DNA of 40,811 nt from Thermomicrobiaceae bacterium (GTDB lineage: Bacteria > Chloroflexota > Chloroflexia > Thermomicrobiales > Thermomicrobiaceae). Below, one piece after another: positions 1-6,851 of this stretch (positions are counted from its first letter, which is position 1; every line of letters begins with the position of its first letter). A program made the position numbers and the translations under genes. A model generated the notes under the pieces. It ran no database searches, was not told the DNA's origin, and worked only from the letters and a program-made list of their open reading frames with translations. Where the stretch lies: assembly GCA_014874455.1 (NCBI GenBank), contig JADBJL010000061.1, positions 1 through 40,811 of the forward strand, in the 5' to 3' direction.

Positions 1-176
1 GTACAGAGCCGCGGCAGGACGTGAACCACGACATTGGAATCGTGCTCCGCGAACCAACGGAGGATCGCGGAGACATCCAGTCGGCTGGCGTCACTGCCAA
101 GGTGGTCACAGAGCAGGACGGCGACCCGAACCGACCCGTCCAGCGATGTGCCGTGGTCGCGCCATTGAGCGCTCAT
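1..176 (-). CDS. HdrA-like / Fe-S flavoprotein-type protein, N-terminus only (cut by window edge)
   Basis: The frame opens with ATG at 176 and stays open to the window edge, giving 58 residues starting MSAQWRDHGTSLDG. Its ATG overlaps the TGA of the TorD-like gene (ATGA), so it belongs to the same operon and is probably translationally coupled. The segment VRVAVLLCD, then an acidic/hydrophobic alternation, then VLPRLC resembles the N-terminal domain of heterodisulfide-reductase HdrA-type proteins, where a VxVxxC strand is followed about 35-40 residues later by a second Cys. The resemblance is by eye and only this short piece is visible. That it is a real gene is well supported by the overlap and coding character; the family is tentative. 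If right, it could pass electrons between the molybdoenzyme and a cytoplasmic thiol or ferredoxin pool. Confidence 0.6.
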   Translation of the reverse strand, partial: MSAQWRDHGTSLDGSVRVAVLLCDHLGSDASRLDVSAILRWFAEHDSNVVVHVLPRLC

Positions 177-931
177 CGGTGCACCTCGTCGAGGGTGTCG
201 AGCAGCAGGGCGAGCAGATCGAGGTCATGCCGCACAAGCGCGTCGCACGCGACTGCCGCAGCCGCGTAGACGCCGGTGGTGTCGTAGAGCACGAGCTGGT
301 TAGCGAACACCGGTATCCACGAGCCCAGGAACCGCTCGAGGAAGTGTCGTTCTCGCCGCAGCACCCTCCGTAACCCGTCCACAGGGGCGAGCTCCCATGC
401 TTCCGCTTCCCGCTCGCACAGTACCGCCGTGTACTCGAGTTCGACCGAGAGATGGTCAGGTGGTTCGTGGAGCGACGGTGACAGCGCGACGCCCGCTGCG
501 CGGTACTCGCGCTCGAGCAGGAGCGGGATCCAGCCGGCGGCGCTGCGGTCGGGGTCGAGGTAGCAGGAAGCGTAGAGTGGGCAGCTCGGCCGGCCACCGG
601 GGCCGACGACGAAGAGCGATGTATAGGCAGTCGCGAGTTCCCCTGCGCTCGGCGGAGCCTCCGTGGTCAGCCGGTCGAGTAGCCGCCGCCAGGTCAGGTA
701 CCAGTGGAACCCCGCCATTGCCTCCTGCTCGGCGCGCATGGCCTGAGCTGCCTCCAGGAGCTGCGCGTGCCGATCCTCCTGCGGGGGCAGGAAGACGGCT
801 CCCAGGAAGCGATACAACGCTCGACGGAGCCGGGCCAGGTTGGCGAGTTCGGGCGCGTGCCGAGGAGACGTCGCTGTGGGCGTCTCCTGTCCGGAGCTGT
901 GCAGCTCTCGGTTACGGCCACTCGCCCTCAT
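173..931 (-). CDS. TorD/DmsD-family molybdoenzyme chaperone
   Basis: A 252-aa soluble, mostly helical protein. TorD-family proteins bind the Tat signal of a molybdoenzyme and guard cofactor insertion before export, in the cytoplasm. Seen here: a helix-rich start (LARLRRALYRFLGAVF), a central YTSLFVVGPGGRPSCPLYAS segment like the family's 'Y..LF..G....P.yeS' core, and a DHLSVELEY stretch matching the conserved 'DHl..EL.f' element. The start at 931 was chosen because its ATG overlaps the stop of the upstream 71-aa gene (ATGA); a much longer upstream extension in the same frame is only a shadow of the NrfD region. Its place behind the A-B-C subunits makes the large Tat-exported subunit its likely client. 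Confidence 0.85.
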   Translation of the reverse strand: MRASGRNRELHSSGQETPTATSPRHAPELANLARLRRALYRFLGAVFLPPQEDRHAQLLEAAQAMRAEQEAMAGFHWYLTWRRLLDRLTTEAPPSAGELATAYTSLFVVGPGGRPSCPLYASCYLDPDRSAAGWIPLLLEREYRAAGVALSPSLHEPPDHLSVELEYTAVLCEREAEAWELAPVDGLRRVLRRERHFLERFLGSWIPVFANQLVLYDTTGVYAAAAVACDALVRHDLDLLALLLDTLDEVHR

Positions 932-1143
932 TGCGCTTGCCTGTCCGGTAGGAGCTCGTAGACGACGGCGGCGAGGAAGACCAGCATGACCCCCAGGATG
1001 AACAGGGTCGGAGCAAAGGGTACCCGGGGGTTGCTGTAGACCGGACTTGATGGAATGCCCCAGGGAGCGGCCAGGAAGAAGTAGCTCACGGCCTGCAAGG
1101 CAAAGCCGACGATGACCATCAGGATCGCGAGCGTCGCGCGCAT
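928..1143 (-). CDS. Small two-span membrane protein of the molybdoenzyme operon
   Basis: A 71-aa protein with two predicted membrane helices: residues about 4-27 (LAILMVIVGFALQAVSYFF) and about 44-63 (APTLFILGVMLVFLAAVVYE). A loop rich in Pro and Ser lies between them. ATG at 1143 overlaps the NrfD stop by one base (TGATG), and its own stop overlaps the chaperone start. It is therefore locked in the operon between the membrane anchor and the chaperone. I do not recognise a family. By position it may be an accessory subunit or assembly factor of the membrane complex; that is inference. Confidence 0.75.
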   Translation of the reverse strand: MRATLAILMVIVGFALQAVSYFFLAAPWGIPSSPVYSNPRVPFAPTLFILGVMLVFLAAVVYELLPDRQAQ

Positions 1144-2633
1144 CACTGAGCTCCTTCCTCCGCGGCATGGACTTCCATAACCGGGAAGACCTTGAAGAAC
1201 AGGATGTACAGCAGGGCGCCCAGAGCGAAGAGGCCGACGACGATGCTGACCTCGACCCAGGTCGGGGTATACGATCCTTCCGCGTACGGGAGCAGCGTGC
1301 CGTGTGTCTGGGAGGGCACGACGATGAGCAGCCGCTTGCCGATAGCTGCCACGTTGACCAGGATCCCCGCAGTAGCGCCGGCGGCCACGACGTTGCGGCT
1401 CAGGTACGGCAGGAGCAGCAGGAAGCAGAGGAGCGCCAGGGCGACGGCTAGCCAGGCGAGCAAGCGCTGTGCCCCCGTCGAGAACAACGTGAGCAAGTTC
1501 AAGCCCTGAAGAGCCACCAGGCTGGCCGGAACGAGCGCTGCGACGCCGAAAACCAGAGCCCAGCGCGGCGAAGTCGCTGGCACGCGTGCTCGAAGTCCAG
1601 GCGGCAGGAACGGGAGGAGGAGGACGATCACAGCCAGGACGAGCGCAGCCACCGCGCCCCAAAAGAGCCAGGCGAATTCGCCGGTCAAGAGGCTGAGCGA
1701 GATCCGCACCTCGTGGTGGTGTCCGGCATAGGTGGTGGTCAACAGCTCCACGACCATGAAGTACAGGTAGGTCAGAATCAGCAACAAGAGCAAGGTGCCG
1801 AGCCAGCGGAAGATTCCCTCGTGCAACTGCTCTCGCTCAGCGAGCACGGCGCGCATGACGGCGGCGATCACGAGCAAGAGCCCGATCCCCGAGACCCCGG
1901 CCATCACCACGAAGCCAGGCGCTTGCAGCGTGCTGAACCAACCCGGGCGGCCCGCCTGGATACCGAAGACGAACCCCAGCGTCGAATGCGCGGTCACGAG
2001 CAAGGGGACGATGGCGATGGCGAGCCAGAAACTCACGCGCTCGTGGCGGGCTCGCTCGGCCGGGGTGTCGCGATAGCCGGCTGCCCAGAGGCGATAGAAG
2101 CCGCGCAGCGGGCCCGGCTGCTGCGCGAGGAGAGCGGCGTCTCGCCGACCGTCGAGGTAGAGGTAGACCAGGCTGGCGAAGAGGTAGCCGGAGATGACGA
2201 GGGTGAAGGTTCCGAAGAACGGCGACTGCGGGCGGGCATAGCGGAAGAGGTTGACGATCCCGCGTAGCGGTTGGCCGAGATCCGGCAGGACGCTGAAGGC
2301 TGCGAGGATCAGAGCCACGACGGTCAGCGCCTCGGCCATGCGTGACACGGGCCGAAGGTGTTCCAGGTGAAAGAGCCGGATAAGCGCCGCCATCGTGATC
2401 CCGGCGAAGCTTACGCCGACGAAGTAGACGTCGAAGCTGATGTAGAGACCCCAGGTCGCTCCGCCCATCGTCCCGATATCGCGGAGCCCCGTCACGACCA
2501 GGCCCTCCACGAACTGCCGAGAGTAGGCGAAGATACCCCACCCGACGATGACGAGGAGCGCGGCGAGCAGAAGGTACAACCGGATGGAGAAGCGGCCGAT
2601 ACCGTACGGGAGCTGTTCGACGCGCGCAGCCAT
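1143..2633 (-). CDS. NrfD/PsrC-family polytopic membrane subunit (quinone-interacting anchor)
   Basis: A 496-aa integral membrane protein with about ten to twelve hydrophobic spans, beginning at RLYLLLAALLVIVGWGIFAY and ending near VSIVVGLFALGALLYILFF. NrfD/PsrC/PhsC-type proteins anchor the Fe-S subunit at the membrane and exchange electrons with the quinone pool. It follows the ferredoxin subunit by only two bases, as in PsrABC/TtrABC-type operons. At about 500 residues it is longer than the roughly 320-residue short NrfD proteins and nearer the long form. ATG at 2633 is chosen because it sits right behind the preceding TAG and gives a normal cytoplasmic N-terminus (MAARVEQLPYGIGRF). The electron direction (reductase or dehydrogenase) cannot be read from this sequence. 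Confidence 0.88.
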   Translation of the reverse strand: MAARVEQLPYGIGRFSIRLYLLLAALLVIVGWGIFAYSRQFVEGLVVTGLRDIGTMGGATWGLYISFDVYFVGVSFAGITMAALIRLFHLEHLRPVSRMAEALTVVALILAAFSVLPDLGQPLRGIVNLFRYARPQSPFFGTFTLVISGYLFASLVYLYLDGRRDAALLAQQPGPLRGFYRLWAAGYRDTPAERARHERVSFWLAIAIVPLLVTAHSTLGFVFGIQAGRPGWFSTLQAPGFVVMAGVSGIGLLLVIAAVMRAVLAEREQLHEGIFRWLGTLLLLLILTYLYFMVVELLTTTYAGHHHEVRISLSLLTGEFAWLFWGAVAALVLAVIVLLLPFLPPGLRARVPATSPRWALVFGVAALVPASLVALQGLNLLTLFSTGAQRLLAWLAVALALLCFLLLLPYLSRNVVAAGATAGILVNVAAIGKRLLIVVPSQTHGTLLPYAEGSYTPTWVEVSIVVGLFALGALLYILFFKVFPVMEVHAAEEGAQ

Positions 2634-2635
2634 GG

Positions 2636-3373
2636 CTATACCCTCGCTTTCACCTCTTCGATCTGGCGCGACTCGGTGCTCGGCGGATGCCCACCGACGT
2701 AGTACACCCGTGGCTCGGTGCCCAACTCCTCGAGCAGCCTGAACGAGGGTTTGCGGCGCAGGAGCTGAGAGACCGTGCTGTTGGGATCGTCGAGGTCGCC
2801 GAAATGGAGGGCGAAGAGCGGGCAGTTCTCGACGCAGGCCGGCTGGAGCCCTCGCTCTACCCGCTGCACGCAGAAGGTGCACTTCTCGATCACGCCCTTG
2901 AGGCGTCCGCCACCGGCCGTGCGCCGGCGCTCCTCACCGTAGGGCGCGTCGAGGTCGGGGTTCCGGTAGGGTGGCACGGCCCCGCCGGTCACCTGGACAA
3001 CGTCCTCGTCCTGCCAGTCCAGGTAGTAGTTCTTGGACGGCTTCTTCCAGTTGAAGTAGTTGACGCCGTAGGGGCAGGCGACCTCGCAGTACCGGCAGCC
3101 GATGCACCGATCCCAGTCGGTGGCGACCAGGCCGTCTGCTCGCTTGTAGCGGGCGCCGACCGGGCACACCTTGGCGCAGGGGGCATTGTCGCAGTGCATA
3201 CATGGCCGGGGCATGAACCAGACGTGGGTATCGGGATACTCCCCTTCTTCGAACCGGAAGACGTACATCCAGAAGTTGGCCATCGGCGTGTTGTTCTCCA
3301 CCTTGCACGCCTGCATGCACGCGCGGCAGCCGGTGCAGCGATCGAGGTCGATGACCATCGCGTAGCGAGCCAT
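2636..3373 (-). CDS. Four-cluster 4Fe-4S ferredoxin subunit (PsrB/DmsB/TtrB family)
   Basis: A 245-aa electron-transfer subunit. Four cysteine groups are visible: CTGCRACMQAC (residues 13-23), an HCDNAPCAKVCP group, CIGCRYCEVACPYG, and KCTFC...CVENCP. This is the four [4Fe-4S] arrangement of DmsB/PsrB/PhsB-type subunits that wire the catalytic subunit to the membrane anchor. There is no Tat signal, so it is probably co-exported with the Tat-bearing catalytic subunit, as is usual in this family. It lies 15 bp after the catalytic gene and 2 bp before the NrfD gene. The start MARYAMVIDLDRCTGC matches the family's usual beginning. Confidence 0.93.
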   Translation of the reverse strand: MARYAMVIDLDRCTGCRACMQACKVENNTPMANFWMYVFRFEEGEYPDTHVWFMPRPCMHCDNAPCAKVCPVGARYKRADGLVATDWDRCIGCRYCEVACPYGVNYFNWKKPSKNYYLDWQDEDVVQVTGGAVPPYRNPDLDAPYGEERRRTAGGGRLKGVIEKCTFCVQRVERGLQPACVENCPLFALHFGDLDDPNSTVSQLLRRKPSFRLLEELGTEPRVYYVGGHPPSTESRQIEEVKARV

Positions 3374-3388
3374 ACCGCGCTCCCTCCG

Positions 3389-5950
3389 CTACTTGTAGAC
3401 CCGTACCTTCACGTGGAAGGACTGGTCGGCGGTATTGGCGACGTACCCTTCGCCGGTAAAGAAGAGGCTGTTGGGTGTGGGGCCCTGCCCAGCCGTCCAG
3501 GGATGCCGGATAGCCTCGCCGTAGTGGTGGGGCATCCCGACGGTGTCGGGCCGGATACCCTCCCGGTAACGCGCGATCGTCCGCACCCTGCGCGTCTCGC
3601 CGGTGACCGCGTTGTGCGACTCGACCCAGACCTCGTCACCGTCGTTGATCCCTCGTGCCCGCGCGGTGCGCGGGTTGATCTCGACCCACTCCCGGGGAGC
3701 CAGCTCGGCCAGGAGGGGGATCTGCGAGGAACGCGACTGCTTGAACTCGATCAGCTTGTAGCTGATCAGGTAGAGGTCGTACTCCGGCGGCGACTCCTCC
3801 ATAGTGGGCTTGCGCCAGGTCGGGAAGGGCGTGTAATCGCGCCAGTAGGTCTCGGCGACACCGCGACGGCGCATCTCCTCGCGGTAGCGTCCCAGCGATT
3901 CGCCATAGAGGCGGTGGCGAACGCCCCCGAAGGGTGGGTCGGTAACGTATCCGTAGAGCTTCGTCGCGGGGACCGGCTTACTATCTGTGACCCCGTTTTT
4001 CTCGAAATACGCGACCCCGTCCGTGATGCCTGCCGATTTGGCCCAGCGGTCGAAGATCTCTCGTACGGTCGGCTTGCGGTCGAGCGGGAGCTTGTACTCG
4101 TCCTTGAGCTTCAGCGCCTCATTCAGGTGATGGAGGTAGCCGCCTTCCCCGAATAGGATCCCGGCTTTCTCGCACAGGTCGAGGTAGATCTCGATGTCTC
4201 CCCGACTCTGGAAGAGCGGCGACATCACTGGTATGCGCAGCGCGGTGGCGTCGACATACTGGTCGGTGGCTGACAGTGGCCCTTCGTACTTCTCGAGGGT
4301 GGCTGCCGGGAGCACGACGTCGGCGAACAGGTCGGCCGTCTTCGACAGCCAGGGGTCGATGACGACGACGAACTTGAACTTCTTGTACCCCTCGATCAGG
4401 TCAGGCTGCGACGCGAACGCCACAAGCGGGTTGTTCATGTGGACGATGATGACCTCGGGGACGTAGTCGACGCCGTACTTCTCAGGGTTCTGCATCACCT
4501 TCGCGACGATCGCCGAGTTGTTGCTATTGATCGGGAAGAACATAGAATCCTTAAGGTAGATATTGTACGGAGGATCCTTGATCTCGATCTTATCCAGCTT
4601 CTCGAAGTTTTCGTGGATCTTCCAGGGGCCGACGTCCAGTCGCTGACCGCCGGCGGCGCCGATCGCGCCGAGCAGCATCATGACCAGCAGCATCGCGCGG
4701 ACTGCCTGGAATCCCAGCTCTTGCTGGGCCATGTGGTACGCCATGATGGCGACCGGGCGATACGGTACCGCGACGCCATCGATGACGATCGTGCTGCCGA
4801 TACGGGCGCTTTCACCCAATTCTCTGGCGACACGCTCGATGGCGTCGGCCGGTACTCCGCAGACCTCGGCAGCCCACTCGGGGGTGTACTGGGCGACGTG
4901 TTCCTTGAACGCCTGGAAGGCTGGCTTCGCGGGAGCGCCATCGACGACGTATTCGCCTTCCAGGGCCGGCTCGATGCCCGGCGAGTCGTACGGGCGCGGC
5001 GCATTGCTGGCGAGATCCCATACCAGCTCCTTGTCCTCGCGCCTGAGGAAGAAACCGTCCTCCCCGATGAGGAACGGGGCATTCGTGTACTTGGTGAGGT
5101 ACTCGCGGTCGATCGTCCCTTGCGCGATCAGCAGGTGGCACAGGGCGAGCGCGAGAGCCAGATCGGTGGCCGGCCGAATCGGCAGCCACTCGTCGGCAAA
5201 GTGCCCGGCGCCACGGAGGCGAGGGTCGATCGCCACGAGTTTCATTCCTCGCTCTTTGGCCTGGATGAGCTGTTGCGGCCAGGTGATCCAGCAGAGCTGG
5301 TTACCGCCAGCGTTGGTAAGATTCCAGCCCCAGGCCAACAGGTACCGCGTGTGCCGAAAGTCGGGATGCAGTACCCCGGAGATCCCGACGGTATACTCGC
5401 CAGCCCGGTAGCCGGCGTCGGAGCAGAAAGCACCGTGATGGAGCCTGGTTGCCCCTGACGCCTTCACGAAGGCTTCGTCGTAGAAGGCCTTCCCTTTGCT
5501 CCTCCCCTTTTGCCAGAGGAGGAGCCGGGGGTCTCGTTCGCGGACTTCCCGGATCTTCTCTCCCACCAGCGTCAACGCCTCGTCCCAGGTGGCCTGCCGC
5601 CACTGGCCCGGCACCCCCTTCTCGTTCGTCCGGATCAGCGGCGTCTTGACTCGGTTGGGGTCGTAGAGCGCCATGATCTGGGCGACCCCTTTGGGACACA
5701 GCGTACCCCGGTTGCGGGGGTGCGCCGGGTGACCGACGAGCCGCACGACGCGGCCATCGATGCGCCTGGCCAGCATGCCGCAGTCTTGCTTGCCGATCCA
5801 GCATGCGGTGGGGATCCATTCCTCGCCCTGCTGGGACGACGGCTGCTGCGCCATTAGAGTATCCAGTTCCCCGAAGAGGAACCGGCTCGCGAGCAACCCC
5901 CCGCTCGCGGCTGCAGAGCCCTTCAGGAAGGTTCTCCGACTGATCCTCAT
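3389..5950 (-). CDS. Tat-exported molybdopterin oxidoreductase catalytic subunit (PsrA/PhsA/TtrA-like)
   Basis: An 853-aa member of the DMSO-reductase superfamily. It starts with a twin-arginine signal (SRRTFLKGSAAASGGLLAS), so it is probably exported and works on the outer face. The N-terminal Fe-S region has Cys50, Cys57 and Cys85 (LCPKG), but residue 53, where the second Cys of the usual CxxCxxxC is expected, is Gly. The Cys in HHGAFCSDAG is at about the place of the Mo-ligating residue. The C-terminal molybdopterin-dinucleotide domain (ELAPREWVEINPRTA...GDEVWVES) is intact. Candidate substrates for this A-B-NrfD layout are polysulfide, sulfur, thiosulfate, tetrathionate or arsenic oxyanions; nothing visible decides. 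It is the first gene of a leftward operon with a GAGGTGGA ribosome site. Confidence 0.92.
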   Translation of the reverse strand: MRISRRTFLKGSAAASGGLLASRFLFGELDTLMAQQPSSQQGEEWIPTACWIGKQDCGMLARRIDGRVVRLVGHPAHPRNRGTLCPKGVAQIMALYDPNRVKTPLIRTNEKGVPGQWRQATWDEALTLVGEKIREVRERDPRLLLWQKGRSKGKAFYDEAFVKASGATRLHHGAFCSDAGYRAGEYTVGISGVLHPDFRHTRYLLAWGWNLTNAGGNQLCWITWPQQLIQAKERGMKLVAIDPRLRGAGHFADEWLPIRPATDLALALALCHLLIAQGTIDREYLTKYTNAPFLIGEDGFFLRREDKELVWDLASNAPRPYDSPGIEPALEGEYVVDGAPAKPAFQAFKEHVAQYTPEWAAEVCGVPADAIERVARELGESARIGSTIVIDGVAVPYRPVAIMAYHMAQQELGFQAVRAMLLVMMLLGAIGAAGGQRLDVGPWKIHENFEKLDKIEIKDPPYNIYLKDSMFFPINSNNSAIVAKVMQNPEKYGVDYVPEVIIVHMNNPLVAFASQPDLIEGYKKFKFVVVIDPWLSKTADLFADVVLPAATLEKYEGPLSATDQYVDATALRIPVMSPLFQSRGDIEIYLDLCEKAGILFGEGGYLHHLNEALKLKDEYKLPLDRKPTVREIFDRWAKSAGITDGVAYFEKNGVTDSKPVPATKLYGYVTDPPFGGVRHRLYGESLGRYREEMRRRGVAETYWRDYTPFPTWRKPTMEESPPEYDLYLISYKLIEFKQSRSSQIPLLAELAPREWVEINPRTARARGINDGDEVWVESHNAVTGETRRVRTIARYREGIRPDTVGMPHHYGEAIRHPWTAGQGPTPNSLFFTGEGYVANTADQSFHVKVRVYK

Positions 5951-6048
5951 GGCTCCACCTCGTTCTCACTGGAGCGGCGAAACGAGTGTCGCCTCCTCGG
6001 TATGGCCCTTCCTGCCAGTACAGGGTAAGGCATCCAGGGCGAGCGGAA

Positions 6049-6112
6049 TACCCCCAAGGGGTAGTTGTTGTCTGGTCAAGAGGGTAGTTTCGACCCTACC
6101 CGTGTGGGTAGG
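6049..6112. promoter_or_regulatory. Cluster of TACCC/GGGTA inverted repeats upstream of the molybdoenzyme operon
   Basis: In the 250-bp gap between regulator and operon, two near-perfect palindromes stand out. Positions 6049-6063 read TACCCC-CAA-GGGGTA in outline. Positions 6095-6112 read CCTACCC-GTGT-GGGTAGG, a perfect 7-bp arm. A further GGGTAG at 6082-6087 faces the CTACCC at 6096-6101, and another GGGTA occurs at 6023-6027. NarL-type regulators bind paired heptamers of the TACYYMT kind, and the adjacent gene encodes a NarL/LuxR-type regulator. Binding by that regulator is inference, but number, symmetry and position fit. Confidence 0.6.
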
Positions 6113-6176
6113 GGGTGGTACTGCGGTAGGCCGGCCTGGCGGTGAGCGCTGGCGCACACGCTGCATCAGGCAGAAC

Positions 6177-6193
6177 CGGCCTGTGGAAGGCCG
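6177..6193 (-). terminator. Hairpin just beyond the response-regulator stop
   Basis: CGGCCT (6177-6182) pairs with AGGCCG (6188-6193) around a 5-nt loop, eight bases past the regulator stop in the direction of transcription. A competing stem (AGGCC 6188-6192 with GGCCT 6198-6202) overlaps it. No clear U-run follows, so it may weaken rather than stop read-through into the molybdoenzyme operon. Confidence 0.35.
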
Positions 6194-6200
6194 TGCGGGC

Positions 6201-6851
6201 CTAGCTCGGCGGGCTAGGCGGCTTGACCAGGCCCGTACGCAGCGCGTAGGCGATGACCTGGGCGCGGTTCTCGAGGTGGAGCTTGGCCATGATGTTCTTG
6301 AGGTGGTACTTGACGGTGTTCTCGCTGATGAAGAGGCGCTCAGCCAGCTCGCGGTTGGAGGTTATCCCCTGCACGAGTAGCTCCAGGATCTGCCGCTCGC
6401 GGTCGGTGAGTGCAGCCGCCTGTTCCTGTGCCGCAGGCCGCTGGGCCAGCTCCTGGAGGAGCCGGCGGGCCAGCCTCGGAGTCAACACCGGCTCGCCGGC
6501 CATCACCGCTTCGAGCGCCTGGAAGAAGTCGTCCGCCTCCAGGTTCTTGAGCAGGTAGCCCTGCGCGCCGGACTTGATCGCCTCGAACAGGTCGGCCTCG
6601 TCGTCGGACGCTGTCAGGATGACCACGCGCACGTCCGGCAACTCGGTCGACACCAGCCGGGTGGCGGTAAGCCCGTCGACCTCCGGCATGGTCAAGTCCA
6701 TCAGGACGATGTCGGGCCGGTAGCGCCGAGCCAGCTCGATCGCCTCGCGGCCGTTCCGGGCTTCACCGACCACCTCGACACCGCGCGCCTCGAGCAGGCT
6801 GCGTAGCCCATCGCGAAAGAGCGCGTGGTCATCCGCGATCAAGACGCGCAT
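6201..6851 (-). CDS. NarL/LuxR-family response regulator
   Basis: A 216-aa two-domain transcription factor. The receiver domain (residues 1-120) has the acidic pair Asp7/Asp8, phospho-acceptor Asp52 in VLMDLTMPEVDG, Thr80 and Lys102. The C-terminal LuxR-type helix-turn-helix (about 145-210) contains LTDREREILELL-like LTDRERQILELLVQG and NTVKYHLKNIMAKL. Its start overlaps the end of the sensor kinase gene by 23 bases, so the two are made together. Phosphorylation by that kinase should promote DNA binding. The nearest downstream operon is the molybdoenzyme, and palindromes resembling NarL heptamers lie between, so control of that operon by a respiratory signal is a reasonable inference. Confidence 0.95.
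   Translation of the reverse strand: MRVLIADDHALFRDGLRSLLEARGVEVVGEARNGREAIELARRYRPDIVLMDLTMPEVDGLTATRLVSTELPDVRVVILTASDDEADLFEAIKSGAQGYLLKNLEADDFFQALEAVMAGEPVLTPRLARRLLQELAQRPAAQEQAAALTDRERQILELLVQGITSNRELAERLFISENTVKYHLKNIMAKLHLENRAQVIAYALRTGLVKPPSPPS

Noticed and set aside
2687-4156. A 489-codon open frame on the plus strand
   Set aside because: It lies opposite the Fe-S and catalytic subunit genes, whose motifs are unmistakable; its translation has no family features and is a GC-rich antisense shadow.
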